The notes under the pieces: model-generated
Seen by the model: the letters and a program-made list of their open reading frames with translations, nothing else
Told to the model about the DNA's origin: nothing
The model's database searches: none
Program-made: the position numbers and the translations under genes
Origin: Euglena gracilis
Taxonomy: Eukaryota; Euglenida; Euglenophyceae; Euglenales
Assembly: GCA_039621445.1 (NCBI GenBank)
Contig: CP154956.1
Coordinates: forward strand, 50,083,302 to 50,147,301
Length of the DNA stretch: 64,000 bases
Reading direction: 5' to 3'
Shown: piece by piece, positions 1 to 11,649 of the stretch
Layout: every line of letters starts with the position of its first letter
Numbering within the stretch: the stretch's first letter is position 1

Positions 1-179
1 TGCTTTGGAAATAACAATTTGGACAGCAACATCTGATGCAGGCACACCTCTTCTCCTTTGTCCTTTTGCTCCCTCAACGTCTTCCCAGTCTTCTCAAGGC
101 AGAAACAGACAGCCTGATGGAAAGATGAGGGTCAAATCCTTCCTTGAGCCGAAAACTTTTTTTCGGTCCAGCCCAACCT

Positions 180-420
180 TGCCAGGCCAGCGGGGAGTTG
201 GGGGTCAAACCCAGGTGATTCGGAAACTAGAAATCCAGTCGCTCGCGACTGAAAAAAAAAATCGGGAACGGGGCCGGGATCATGGTGATAATCCGCTGGT
301 TCCCAAGGTGGCCCCGAGGGGGGTTCAGAGGGGGTTTCCCCCAGGGGTGAGCTTCGCTCTTACACATAAAGGGATAAGAGCTCAGCGACCCCCCCCCCCT
401 AGCACCTTACCCCCCCAGGG
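180..420 (+). repeat. Dispersed repeat, second copy at 43,815-44,050
   Basis: About 220 bp here match 43,815-44,050 in the same orientation. Shared landmarks in order are GGGGAGTTGGGGGTCAAACC, a CAGTCGCTCGCGACTG palindrome, GGGATCATGGTGATAATCCG and GATAAGAGCTCAGCGACC. Both copies end in a C tract. No coding potential is visible, so this is probably a non-autonomous mobile repeat; the ends are not resolved. Confidence 0.6.
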
Positions 421-1631
421 GTGACCCCCCTACCACCTACCTCATGTCTGCGGAGCTTCCCATACAACCCTGCCCGGGGGGTCCACAGCCCATTGGGCTG
501 TTTTTTACCAACCCCGGGGGGGGGAGGGGGGGTCCGGAGTGCCTGTGACTGCCTGCCCAGGCAGGCACTACCCCCCCTGGGGGTCGGATTTCGGCCTGTG
601 CCCAGGCACATTCCTTTGAAAATAGGCCATTTTTGGCTCCCCGGCGCCTTCAGCGCCGGCGTTGTGTGTTGTGCTGGGGCACTTTTGGCCGTGTGCCCTA
701 CCCCCCCCCCCGGGGGGGGGGGGCGGATCAGGAGTGCCTGCCCAGGCAGGCACCCCCCCCGGGGGGGGGGTGGGGTCGGCACCCGACTAAAAATACAGCC
801 TGCAGCCCAACTGGGAGGCGCTGGCTGGAAAAAGGTGCTGGCTGGCGGGCCCCCCATGGGGGGCAGGGTCCAGAGGTTTTTTTAAGGGTGGGGGGCTCGG
901 ACAGGACCACCCCCCGGGTTCCAAACGTAAGAAAATCTCTGGTCGGATCCCTCCGGCTTAAGAACACCCCTGCCGTCAACCCTGTGGCTCAGAATCAGGC
1001 TTCTTCTCACCAACCCTGGGAGGAAGGGGAGGTGCTTGTGCTATGTGGTGTCTACCATGCAATTTTTTACCGACCACCGGGGGGGGCACTCCACTCTTCG
1101 AAAAAAGCCAGTCAGTCACTTTTCTTTTGAGAAACCAGTCACCCCCCCCCCCGGGGGTCGGCCACTCTGGAATCCAAAGGGAATTTGACCAAAAACATGA
1201 AAAAAAACCAAAAATTTTCCGGCTCCTTTGGCGCCGGGTCACTTTAGTGGTTTTTTGCCGACCCCCCCCCTGGGGGGAGGGTCCAGGCCAAAAACCAGTC
1301 AGTCACTCTGAAAAAACCAGTCACCCCCCCCCGGGGTCGGCCAGTGACTAAGTGATTGTATGGTGCCTACCCATAGCAGGCACACCCTCAGGCGGGGTTG
1401 GTTCTGGACCCGTGCCTGCCGACCAAGCCAAATTTTCCCTTGAAATTTTTTGGGCCCCGGTGCCTTCGGCGGCAGGAGGGTGGGGGGTGCCTGCCCATAA
1501 CACCCCTGGAGGAGGGGTGGGTACGGACTTCTTGGGGAGAAGTTTGCGCAACCATCTTAAGAATGAGCTACACAATCAACATAAAACATTCAACCAGGGC
1601 TCAATTAAGCACCGGGGGGGGGGGGGATTTC
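421..1631. other. Gene-free C/G-tract repeat cluster
   Basis: Dense homopolymer C and G tracts alternate with short motifs that recur elsewhere. These are CCTGCCCAGGCAGGCAC (541-760), a GGCTGGAAAAAGGTGCTGG motif (822-845, again near 21,735 and 24,715), and AAACCAGTCAC plus C tract plus CGGCCA (1,130-1,345, again near 16,450, 16,670 and 24,125). The open frames here are tract artefacts on both strands. I read it as overlapping small non-autonomous elements. Confidence 0.5.
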
Positions 1632-3757
1632 AGCTAATATATTATATTATTATAATATAATGCAATATGATATGATATGATATGATATGATATAATATAA
1701 TAAGAGAAATATAATAATAGAAGAGAATATAAATAATAAGATAATAGAATATAATATAATATAAGGAATATTAATATAATAGAATAATATAAGATATAAT
1801 ATAATATAATATAATATAATATAATATAATATAATATAATATAATAATATAATATAATATCATATAATATAATATAATATTCCATTCTATTCTATTCTAT
1901 TATGTTATTGATAATATAATAGTACAGCATAGCACAGCATAGCATAATATAATATAATATAGTACAGTAGCTGGCATGTGGACGCCCTTCAGTCACTGTC
2001 CAGGATATGCTGAATTTTAGGGCGGTGTTTGCCCCACGCCGGGGGGGGGGGGCAAAGCACCCAGAACGGACCCACCAAGGGGGGGGGGGAGAGCCAAAAA
2101 ATGCCTCCACTCGGCCAAGGCACTTCTGCGCTAAACATAAATATAATGATATGTAATGTAATGTAAGGCAATGCAATGTAATGTAATAAAATGTAATGTA
2201 ATATAATATGCTGTACTGTACTATACTATACTATACTGTACCATACCATACTATACTACACTATACCATACTCTCTATACTATACTATACTATACTATAC
2301 TATACTATACTATACTATACTATACTGTGCTATACTATACTATACTATGCTATACTATACGATACTATGCTATGCTATACTATACTATACTATACTATAC
2401 TATACCATACTATACTATACTATACTATACTATACTATACTATACTATACTATACGAGAACGAGACTAGACACGAGACGAGACGAGACGAACTAGACAAT
2501 AATATACTATACGAGACGATACGATACGAGACTACACGAGACGAGACAGACTATACTAGACGAGACGATACTATACTACGATAACTAGACTATACGAGAC
2601 GAGACTATAGATACGAGCTATACGAGACGAGACTATACTATACGAGACGAGACGAGACGAGACGAGACGAGAGACTAGAGATACGACGAGACGAGACGAG
2701 GCGAGACGAGACGAACCAGACCAGACGAGGACGAGACGAGACGAGACGAGACGAGACGAGACGAGACTAACTATACGAGACGAGACGAGACGAGACGAGA
2801 CGAGACGAGACGAGACGAGACGAGACGAGACGAGACGAGACGAGACGAGACGAGACTATACGAGACGAGAGGAGACGAGACGAGACGAGACGAGACGATA
2901 CGAGACGAGACGAGACTATACGAGACTATACGAGACGCGAGATAACGAGACGAGACCAGACCATACGATACGAGACGAGACGACACGATACGATACGCGA
3001 CTTACGAGACGAGACGAGACGAGACCAGACCAGACCAGACCATACCAGACTATACTACGATACGAGACTGTACCAGACCATACGAGACGAGACTAGACTA
3101 TACGATACGATACGAGACGATACTATACGATACGATACGATACCAGACCAGACCAGACCAGACTACACGAGGACGAGACGAGACGAGACGGGACCAGACC
3201 ATAGAAGATAGGAGACGAGACGAGACTAGACTATACGAGACGAGACTAAGAGACTATACGGGACGAGACTATACGATACGAGACTAGACGAGACGAGACG
3301 ATACTATATTATACAGACTACCATACCGACGAGACTATACGAGATATACTATACTATACTACACTATACTATACTATACTATATTATACTATACTATACT
3401 ATACTATGCTATACTATACTATACTATACTACACAATACTGTACTGTACTGTACTGTACTGTACTGTACTATACTAACTATACTATACTATACTATACTA
3501 TACTATACTATACTATACTATACTATACTATACTATACTATACTATACTATACTATACTATACTATACTATACTATACTATACTATACTATACTATACTA
3601 TACTATACTATACTATACCATACTATACTATACTATGCTATACAATACTGTACTGTACTGTACTGTACTGTACTGTACTATACTATACTATACTATACTA
3701 TACTATCCTATACCATACTATACTATAGTGTACTATACTATGCTATACTGTACTGTT
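1632..3757. repeat. 2.1-kb pentanucleotide satellite with changing unit
   Basis: A 5-bp period runs through almost the whole stretch while the unit changes in blocks: ATAAT (1,640-1,960), CTATA (2,205-2,455), GAGAC (2,456-3,330), then CTATA and CTGTA again to 3,757. One G-tract-rich insert of about 170 bp sits at 1,965-2,135. The open frames here are repeat artefacts. Confidence 0.9.
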
Positions 3758-4599
3758 ATCTCATGAAACCAGCTCCTGAATGAAAATACTAAGCACATAA
3801 AAGAAGCAGTCGTAGTAGCAGCAGCAGCAGCACCAGAAGCAGCAGCAGCAGGGTAAAAATATTTAGTCAGAAGTCGGCATTATTTTTGCCGTTTTTGCAT
3901 GTGCATTTTTTGGGGCACTGCAATACTCAATTGTTGGGGTGTCTTTGTGGAATTGTTGGGGTGACTTTTTGGGGATATGTTGTTGATCTGACAATTTCAT
4001 CAAATGCACACCCGCATCTGCATGATGAACAAATTAGCAGCAGCTCCCTTCAATGAATGGGCTTCAAGGGCAATGCAATTCCAATCATGCTCCTGAACAG
4101 CTCGCTTCAAATCCTTCTGTGAACATTAGAAAGATGTTTTTGTAAGCGTTCAGGATAAAATCTGCTTTCTTTTCAACAAAAGCTGAAATGGTGCACAGAT
4201 ATTGAGAATGCAAATAAAAAGGGGGGAAATAATTTTTTTCCAATAATAATAATAATAATACGTTGTTATAATCTCAGATATCAAAGCCCCAAAAAGAAAA
4301 TCACCGGTTCTCCGGGATGATGATTTGAAATTTCAAAAAAAAACGGTCAATCACCAGCAGGGGAAAGCAAGAATGTCGCACCGACATGCCATGTCACCTG
4401 ATGGCTGCATATTTTCTACGTTCTTATTTTCCAGTTCCTCAAAACCACTCATTGGTTCTTCATTTCTTGACCTCAATTTCCCCTTTTTTTTGCATTCTTA
4501 TGTGTAAATTTTACCAAAATATTTTGAGAGTGTGTGAACGCGTTTTTGTAAGTCAAAAGTGGTTGTTTGCAGTTTTGTGTGTTGGGTGTTCAGATCCGC
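3758..4599. other. No recognisable gene
   Basis: Ordinary-composition sequence with a short AGC-rich run at 3,812-3,851 and (AAT)n at 4,243-4,259. I see no convincing coding frame or element ends. Confidence 0.5.
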
Positions 4600-5398
4600 A
4601 AGTGCGGATTCAATAAGCTTTTGCTCAACAACTAGAAGAGCAGATTGCTCGTTTGGAGCAAACTTCCTGCAATTGCAGTGAATTTTCCCAAAACATGCCA
4701 GCACAACATTGCACACTCAAATGGCAGAAATTGCGCATCGGCAGGATTTCCTCCATGAAAAATGGCAAAACTACATAAACACCTCGAAACCGCTTCGGTA
4801 GCACTCCGAACCGCTACGGCGGACCTTTAACACCGCGATTTGGTAATCACTACACTCCAAACTGCAAATGCGGACTTCCAAACTGTGTTTGCGGATCTGA
4901 AAACTGCTTCTGCGGATGGTTCGGGTCTACAAACCGCATTTGGAGACTTGCAACACCGTTTTGCGGAACTTTCAACCACAAATCCCAGTATGGGAGCACT
5001 CAGATCCACTGTAACTGATTTGCACAATCATTTGCAAGTGGATGTGAGCAAAATCGAATCCACGTTTGCGGAATTGGGTGCCCGGTGCACAGGTTATCAG
5101 AAATCAATTCCAAAATTGGTCAGTTTGGACTCCCCCTCATGCAGCGTGAAATACACACAAAAGTCTCCGGACTTAAACCACCCTCGGCTGGACGAACCGT
5201 TCGCGAAGTCGAGTTACCTCCTGATTTCTGCGCATTTTTTATGACAAAATGCTTGAGAAAAATCAGGGAAATCTACAAAAATTTTGTGAAACTTTGATGA
5301 GAACCGAGAATTCGGTCAATCAACAAGTTTTTGGGTTGAAACAACAAATTTTGGTGTTGGAGAACCGAATTTTTGCTTTGGATGGAAAAACCGCTTAA
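4600..5398 (+). pseudogene. Decayed coiled-coil protein gene
   Basis: Three open segments in different plus-strand frames read as coiled coil. Near 4,612-4,665 there is a Glu/Gln-rich helix (AQQLEEQIARLEQ). At 4,840-5,070 there are heptads of the form LQTANAD / FQTVFAD / LKTASAD, followed by LQTAFGD and LQHRFAE. At about 5,240-5,398 a frame opens after a TGA and reads KMLEKNQGNLQKF then LKQQILVLENRIF, ending in TAA. In-frame stops (for example TAA near 4,828) and frame changes separate the pieces. What is seen is heptad-like coding; that it is one broken gene is inference, and undetected introns are possible. The family is not recognised. Confidence 0.35.
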
Positions 5399-5890
5399 AA
5401 CGCGAGTGGCATCCGGCCCTTTGTTGGTCCATAAAACCGAAAATTTACCCCTCCCCCCACCGCAAACCAGAGAACTTTTTTATAGGAGGTCAATAGTGGC
5501 CCTGGATGGTATCAAACATGCCATTTTTTTTTGGACAGAATTGACAAATATTTTCAATGCAAAGCTCCGGAAGAAACAACATCACCTTTTGGGGGTGTTC
5601 CCTCCCCCCCCCTTGACCGGGGGGGGGGGTCGGACCTCTCCCATCTGCCCATATATCGAAAAGGTATGGCATGGTTAGGGCAGCCGTGCATAAGCCATGA
5701 AGGCTTCGATGTCAGGCAGTAAAAATCAACCCGGCACATTGTGCCGGGCCAAAAATCGGGTATTTTGGCTGCACCACTGTTTAGGGGTGGTCCCGGGTCC
5801 AGACCAGGGGTTTTTTTTAAGACCGGGGGGGGGGGGAGGGGGGGTCCCCCCACCAGGCACCTATGGTCACTTCCCATTTTGGTGCTCTGG

Positions 5891-5950
5891 TCGGCCCTGG
5901 TCGGCCCTGGTCGGCCCTGGTCGGCCCTGGTCGGCCCTGGTCGGCCCTGG
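5891..5950 (+). repeat. 10-bp minisatellite TCGGCCCTGG x6
   Basis: Six perfect tandem copies of TCGGCCCTGG. The same unit recurs at 8,145-8,175 and 8,203-8,232. Confidence 0.95.
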
Positions 5951-6103
5951 TCAGCAAATAGTCGGCCACAGGTGGGGGTATCCGCCACAGAAAAAATGTG
6001 AAGGGATGCAATGATTTTCTGAATTGTCTCGCCAAGATCAAAAGGAAATGCCCCATAAGGCCTCCATTGGCAAGCACCTACGGTCACCCACCCCTTTGGG
6101 CCC

Positions 6104-6166
6104 CGCATCGCCCTGCATTGCCCTGCATCACCCTGCATCGCCCTGCATCGCCCTGCATCACCCTAG
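6104..6166 (+). repeat. 11-bp minisatellite CATCGCCCTGC
   Basis: About six tandem copies of CATCGCCCTGC with T/C and A/G variants. A related array lies at 7,973-8,064. Confidence 0.85.
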
Positions 6167-6189
6167 AGCCATCCAATAATACCCTATAA

Positions 6190-6474
6190 CCGAAGACCAA
6201 AATTCAGGCACACAAATACAGCAGGGGCACTGGAAAGGTACTGCAAACACAACCACCTCACCCTCCAGCACCCGCAGCTCCTCCAGCCGGTCCCACCGCT
6301 GCCTCTCCAGCAGCAGCAACCACTGCCAGTCGTGCTTCTCCCGACCACGCAGCTTCCTCCACTGAAGGAGAGGCTAATCAGCAAAAGCCTTCGGGGGTCA
6401 CACTTCCCGGGGGTCCCGCTTCTTGGCCTCCAACCAACCTTCCTCGACATCCAACTCGCGACTTTGTGTATTAA
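6190..6474 (+). pseudogene. Pro/Ala-rich open frame, possible exon relic
   Basis: A 94-codon stop-to-stop frame without an early ATG reads as a Pro/Ala/Ser-rich linker (around QPPHPPAPAAPPAGP) and then ASSTEGEANQQKPSGV, ending at TAA. The composition resembles the Pro-rich exon of the transposon at 44.5-49.8 kb but no direct match is evident. The downstream sequence is interrupted at 6,742 by the hAT element. It could be an exon of an old gene or a chance open frame in GC-rich DNA. Confidence 0.3.
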
Positions 6475-6782
6475 ATTCGCGGCTCGTTGGATGCCAATCC
6501 TTCCAAAGGCGCAGCATGCGCACCCTACACATGCGCACATGCGCATTCTCGGATTCACATGCCTTACAAGCATCCACGGATGCACATGATCATGCAAATG
6601 CCTACAACCGCAACTACAGTCGCCCGTTTATCCCACAACTTAAGATTCCCCCCATAACCTCCCTCTCCCACCAAAGCATCCACTCCAGGGAGTCACTCAA
6701 GGAAGGCCAGACGAGCCAGGGAGGAACATCGTCGACTCAGGCAGGGTTTCCCACTGATTCGTACTTGGGGACTCCCTTGCCC

Positions 6783-6838
6783 ATTCGTACTTATTCGTAC
6801 TTATTCGTACTTATTCGTACCTATTTGTGCTTATTCGT
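6783..6838 (+). repeat. Subterminal 10-bp array (TTATTCGTAC)
   Basis: About five copies of TTATTCGTAC with small variants just inside the left hAT end; a likely transposase-binding array by analogy with hAT subterminal repeats. Confidence 0.85.
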
Positions 6839-7279
6839 ATTCAAAAAAGGGCCATGTATAGCAATAGGTGACCATTTGGTATGCTTCCTTGGGCACATCT
6901 TCAACGTTCTGAAACCGGGAAAAGCAAGGAAAACAAGTCATTCACTTGAGAAACTATCTAAATGACGAACTCATGCTGGCGAAATTTGTGAAAAAAAATT
7001 GCGCTGTGAAAAAAAATACAAAATATTACAGGAAAAACACATTCCTTCTTTGTGATTCTTTGCGATTGATGTTGTCCAGCATGCCATGCACGAACAAATA
7101 CTCAAGATGAAACGAGTGGATTGTTCAACGGTGTGCAAAGTGTTCTTCGCAGTCACCATTGCAAAACATGCCAACAGCTGCTTGCCGAAGGTTAGATGAC
7201 ATGCGTTGGCGGTTTTTGACATCAATCAGTCCTGCCAAACTGAAAGACCGTTCAGACCAGGGCAATTCAATTTTGTGAG

Positions 7280-7520
7280 CCACACTTTCTTCCCGCTCAA
7301 GGATTTCCTTATGCTCGCAATGTGTGTGGTATACACTCTGTCCACTGACCGGTGCAAACTACTCCCCTCTTTCACACTGCCATGTACAGATGTGTACTTT
7401 CGGATGAGTCCCCTGATGGATGGATGGTCTAACTTGTTGATGGGCAAACCTAAAAAACATTTTCGGAGGAAAAAGAGGACATGGGGCGTCCTGCAGCGCA
7501 AGATATGCATCGCATACAGA
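7280..7520 (-). pseudogene. hAT transposase fragment, frameshifted
   Basis: On the minus strand a segment reads DAYLALQDAPCPLF. After a frame change it continues as GLPINKLDHPSIRGLI, KYTSVHGSVKEGSSL and IRKSLSGKKVWL. This order (an Ala-rich helix, then PLxKLxHPxxR, then a helix ending IRxxLxxKxxW) matches the N-terminal to first-Asp boundary of a hAT transposase subfamily. The catalytic core and dimerisation domain are not found, so it cannot be active. It lies between the hAT ends with 8-bp duplication, which independently supports the assignment. Confidence 0.6.
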
Positions 7521-7589
7521 GAAATATGAGGGGCCCTTCAACTCAGTGCAATGGTGTAGAAAATTGTCCCTTTTTCTACTTGGCAATTT

Positions 7590-7712
7590 GTACTTATTCG
7601 TAACTGGGGAATTTTTCATTCGTACTTATTCGTACTTATTCGTACTTATTCGTATTTTGGCACATCTTGGCAATTCGTACTTATTTGTACTTATTCGTAC
7701 TTATTTGTGTAC
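7590..7712 (+). repeat. Subterminal 10-bp array (TTATTCGTAC), right side
   Basis: Roughly nine TTATTCGTAC-type units, some with TTATTTGTAC, interrupted near 7,655. It lies just inside the right hAT end. The units have the same orientation as the left array, so the arrays are not part of the inverted repeat. Confidence 0.85.
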
Positions 7713-7738
7713 GAATCAGTGGGAAACCCTGACTCAGG

Positions 7739-8640
7739 TACGAAGCAAGCACCAATGTGGAGTCTGTACGCAGGTATGCAGCAGGGGCACGATACCTTCG
7801 GCTCCAGGGGAGTCACACACCTCCCGGAGGGGGACGGAGAGGTCCAGCACGGCAGCAGAGGCAGAGGCATGGGCAGACATGAAGGGCATGCTGGAGTGGT
7901 CTGCGGGGGAGGGAGGGTGTGCCCAGCAGTATAGGCCCAAATATGGACCCCACTTCAGCCACCCAAAAAAAAGCATCGCCCAGCATCGGAACCCCACCTC
8001 TGTCTCCAAAAATCCAGCATCACCCAGCATCGCCCAAAATCGCCCTGCATCGCCCAGCATCATCAGAGGTGCTTGTTCCAGAGGGAAAGCTGCCGAATTC
8101 CTTCATCCATTCCCCTTCGGTCGGCCAACCACATGCAAGTCGGCCCTGGTCGGCCCTGGTCGGCCCTGGTCGGAACCCCCACCTACGGGGGTCCTGAAAA
8201 CCATAGTCGGCCCTGGTCGGCCCTGGTCGGCCGTAGGTGCCTGCCCCCCACCCACCCACCCCCTTGGGGGGGCCCCCCCAGGGGGGGAGGGGGTCCCGGG
8301 GGACCACAAAAAATGGTTGAAAAATCGCGAAAAGTGCTAAAAATAGAATTTTTTCGGCGCCTGCGGCGCCGAAAAGTATATTTTTTTTTTTTTTTTTTCC
8401 CCCCCCCCCCCCCCCCCCCCCCCCAACCACTACCCCCCCCCCCCCGCGGGGGGCCCCCCCGGGGGGGGGGGGGGGGGGGGCTCGGCCGGACCCACCCACC
8501 CTACCCCCCCCCCGGGGTCCAAACTTAAAAAAATCCCTGGTCCAGACCCGTGAGGTGTCCAGACCTCACCTGCCAAGAAAGACCCCCCCCCGCTCGAAGG
8601 GGGACACACTTTAAGCTGTGACACCGTCTAGAACCCTAAT
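7739..8640. repeat. Minisatellites and C/G tracts
   Basis: An 11-bp CATCGCCCAG-type array lies at 7,973-8,064 and 10-bp TCGGCCCTGG units at 8,145-8,232. A block of T, C and G homopolymers follows (8,380-8,520) with a TTTTTTCGGCGCCTGCGGCG hairpin just before it (8,349-8,375). No gene is supported. Confidence 0.6.
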
Positions 8641-10712
8641 TGTGGTATCAATCCCATTTGAACAGGGAGGTGAACTACCCCCTGGGCCCGATCTGCCAGA
8701 AAATGCACAATAAGTTGCTCGGCATCATTTTATTGTGCAATTTCTGAAAGCCAGGACCTGAGCTTGCACCACTCCAGGCAATTGTTGCTTCAGAGCTGAA
8801 CATTAGGGATCTTTGCTTCAACAAAATTAACATCTCGAAACTTCTTCAAATAATTTGACGTTGTTTGTATGAATGAGACAGAAAATGGAAAACATAAATT
8901 AACAAACATTTTGGAGGTCAGCAGGACAGGCGGGGTGAAAATACTGGACGGGGTCATAAATGGCAAGAAATCCGGATCAACAGGAAAATTAACCACGCGA
9001 AAACATCACGCACTGCCAACTTCTGCTGGCATGACCCCTCCAAACAGGTGGAGTAGGTGTTTTTGCAGTGAATTGATGCGTGCAGGGGGCTCTGCTCTTG
9101 CAGTTGTAGATGAGACGCCGTGTTTGACCCATTGCATCGTTGCATCCGATACAACGTTACATCCCGCAAATGTTCTCAAATTTGCGATTCTTTCCGTTTA
9201 CTGACCGCGGATCCCCCGGAAGTCGAGGGGGCTTGGGCACACAACCACTTTTGGAAAAAAAGCAGGGCTTCAATGAAATTTCATTTTGCAGTTGTACAAA
9301 ATCGCGAATTGATCAATATTAGTGCATTTGCATTAAACTGTTTTAACCAGGGACTTCTTTAGGACGCAGGGAGGTGCAGCCAGCCATCTGGAAAAAGGTC
9401 CTGGTGAGACCCCCTGGGGTGCAACAGGCATAAAAAAAGGCCCCAATCCAGCTGGTTTGGCATCTCTCATCCAAATTGGAGACAAAACCCCCAATACCCT
9501 CAAAAACACCATTTTTGGCCTTTTTTTGATGATGTTGGTGAAAAACTCTTTTGCTCAGCTCGGTTGCACCGGCTGCCCAACTTTATTCGGACCCCCCAGA
9601 AAAGGGGATCCGCGCCTGGCTGGGTGGTGTTGGCAAGAAAACAGACGCTGCACCCAGGGTGGTCCCCTGCACCTTCAAAATTCCCTTTTCTTGACCCTTC
9701 CATCATCAAGAAACGTCATGCATTTAATGACTCGGAACATGGAATACTGTTTCTGGGTGACTACAAATGCCCACCTACTTGAAATCATTTTTGCACAGAA
9801 CGGAAACAAAACTACAGAGACCAACCATAAACAAAAAAAAGAGCAGAAAAGCCAACAAAAAAATCAGCACACCAGTTGTTTGTGATACTGGCTTTCATAG
9901 CTTTCCAACAGCTCAATAAGGAATTCATAATCACCACTGCTTTGATCCAGTGCCTACACCAACAAGGCGAATTGTCTACATAAAGAAAACACTCTTCAAC
10001 GAGCTGTCCTGGGTCTCAAAATGGTTCACAATCATATCCACGCAACGTTCTCAAACACTTTGCTCAATACTCCCAAAAGAGAGAGAAAAAGACAGAAAAA
10101 TGGTCAAGCTCCTGTTTAAAACACTGGCCTATTTTACAATTAACGCCAATAGTTTAAGAAATGTTTTGACAAAATTATTGAAATGAATTGTCAGGTTTTT
10201 GGAATTTTTGACAACATTTTTGGAAAATTTTCAATAATTCTTGCAAAAATTTGACAATATTTTTGCAAAATATTGACTGTATTTTTGAAATTTTGTGACA
10301 GAAATTATGATAGCTGGCTGGGGAATAAAAGCAAATGACAATTGCTTCAGTGCCAAAATACCCTCTCGTTTTGATCCTTTTGAAAATAAACAAAAAGGGG
10401 AAAAGAACACGGGATGTGATCATCAAGGCAAATTCCAGCTCATCATTGTATGTGGCAGTGACAATTACAAAGTGCTACTTTGGCTGTCGCAGGGATGTGT
10501 CCAAGGAATTTCTTAAATAACTAGATGGAAAAAGGTGATGACTGAACCATTGGGTGTGTGGGGGGGTCCTACTGGTTGCCAGGCTGGACCCGGCTGACAC
10601 CCGAAAACAGCCAAAAAAGCCCAAATCCAGCTGGGTTGGACTTTTTAGGGCAAAAACCTCCTCCAAAAAGTACCAAACCCCCCAAAATTTTCGAAAATGG
10701 CCATTTTTAACC
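8641..10712. other. No recognisable gene
   Basis: Balanced composition with scattered short frames on both strands, none with a family signature. Two copies of a loosely shared motif containing ATCCAGCTGG (9,445-9,460 and 10,620-10,635; a third at 21,557-21,575) mark a dispersed repeat. Confidence 0.45.
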
Positions 10713-10741
10713 ATACACACACACACACACATATCTATATC

Positions 10742-10772
<31 letters not shown>

Positions 10773-10832
10773 CTATACATATATATCTATATATCTATAT
10801 ATATATATATATATCTATATATCTATATATAT
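10713..10832. repeat. CA then TATATC microsatellite
   Basis: (AC)n passes into (TATATC/TA)n. It abuts the left side of the Merlin element, and a matching microsatellite lies on the other side (11,561-11,645), so the element probably inserted into this array. Confidence 0.9.
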
Positions 10833-10964
10833 GGCCATATGCCATAAGGGGACCTACCAAAATTTTTTTCTTCCCAGAACCCCCCCCCGTTTTTGAGGGC
10901 GCTGAGTTCAAAAAACGCCTTTTCATGACCATTTGGAACGCTGGGGAAGAACTTTCCACCACTG

Positions 10965-11453
10965 ATGACGAGTTTCTCAACACCACCATTCATCACCATT
11001 TTCGTCAGGGTTCGGCTTAGGGTTAGGGTTAGGGTTAGGGTTAGGGTTAAGGAGCGAGGCAGCATTATCTTCACAGATGGTCTGCGGGCATACCTGGGCG
11101 TGAAGAATTTGGGATACAAAAATCAATACGTGTGGCACAACCAGGGCGAGTGGGTGGCAGAAAAGAAAATTGATGAGAAAAAGATGTCCGTCCACACGCA
11201 GTCCGTCGACGGCATGTGGGGGCACCTCAAGACGTGGCTCAGAGCAACGAGAGGGGTGCATTCCATGTATCTCCCGGGCTACGTGTCATGTTTCGAGTGG
11301 CGGGCAAGAACAAAAGAGGAGAACAGGTTCAACGTCTTCCTCGAGGGGCTGCACGAACACCATCAGCAGCTACATGCAGAGCACCTCGGTGAAGCAAGCG
11401 AAAACCCCGACAACCTGGACTTCTCAAGGCTGTTGGTCGAGGACGACGATTGA
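10965..11453 (+). CDS. Merlin (ISXO2-like) transposase, C-terminal part
   Basis: The open frame runs to a TGA at 11,451. It reads IIFTDGLRAYLGVKNLGY, which carries the second catalytic Asp, then HTQSVDGMWGHLKTWLR, the third-residue motif, then GYVSCFEWRAR and an acidic tail. This is the order expected in the DDE half of Merlin/ISXO2 transposases. The usual third acidic residue (Glu in IxxxW) is Asp here. The domain carrying the first Asp is absent upstream, and the start of the frame is repeat-derived: five TTAGGG units are translated as an Arg-Val run. I infer a truncated, probably inactive transposase. The true start is unknown; the first ATG is only the 5' limit of the frame. Confidence 0.75.
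   Translation: MTSFSTPPFITIFVRVRLRVRVRVRVRVKERGSIIFTDGLRAYLGVKNLGYKNQYVWHNQGEWVAEKKIDEKKMSVHTQSVDGMWGHLKTWLRATRGVHSMYLPGYVSCFEWRARTKEENRFNVFLEGLHEHHQQLHAEHLGEASENPDNLDFSRLLVEDDD
11017..11049 (+). repeat. Interstitial telomere-type repeat (TTAGGG)5
   Basis: Five consecutive TTAGGG units, then TTAAGG, inside the Merlin element and in frame with the transposase. A shorter run of three lies at 39,774-39,792. Confidence 0.95.
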
Positions 11454-11560
11454 TCGGTGTCCTTCGACACCAAAAACGGTGTTTCTCAACACCACCATGC
11501 CCAAGGTACACCCATGCCGTCCTTTTCAATGGTAGGTCCCCTTGTGACATATATCCATAT

Positions 11561-11645
11561 ATATATATATCTATATCTATATCTATATCTATATCCATAT
11601 CTATATCCATATCTATATCTATATCTATATCTATATATATATATT
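11561..11645. repeat. TATATC microsatellite
   Basis: Tandem TATATC with ATCCAT variants, continuing the array interrupted by the Merlin element. Confidence 0.9.
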
Positions 11646-11649
11646 GATC

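Larger units (their letters stand above)
6742..7730 (-). mobile_element. hAT-type DNA transposon, 989 bp
   Basis: Terminal inverted repeats begin CAGGGTTTCCCACTGATTCG on the left and read CGAATCAGTGGGAAACCCT on the right, flanked by the perfect 8-bp duplication GACTCAGG (6,734-6,741 and 7,731-7,738). The CAGGG terminus and 8-bp duplication are the hAT signature. Both ends carry subterminal arrays of a 10-bp unit. A transposase relic is on the minus strand inside. Confidence 0.88.
10846..11543 (+). mobile_element. Merlin-type DNA transposon, internally deleted
   Basis: Perfect 14-bp inverted ends, AAGGGGACCTACCA on the left and its complement on the right, enclose 698 bp that encode the C-terminal part of an ISXO2/IS1016-like (Merlin) transposase. 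A target duplication cannot be read safely because both flanks are TATATC microsatellite. Confidence 0.75.
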
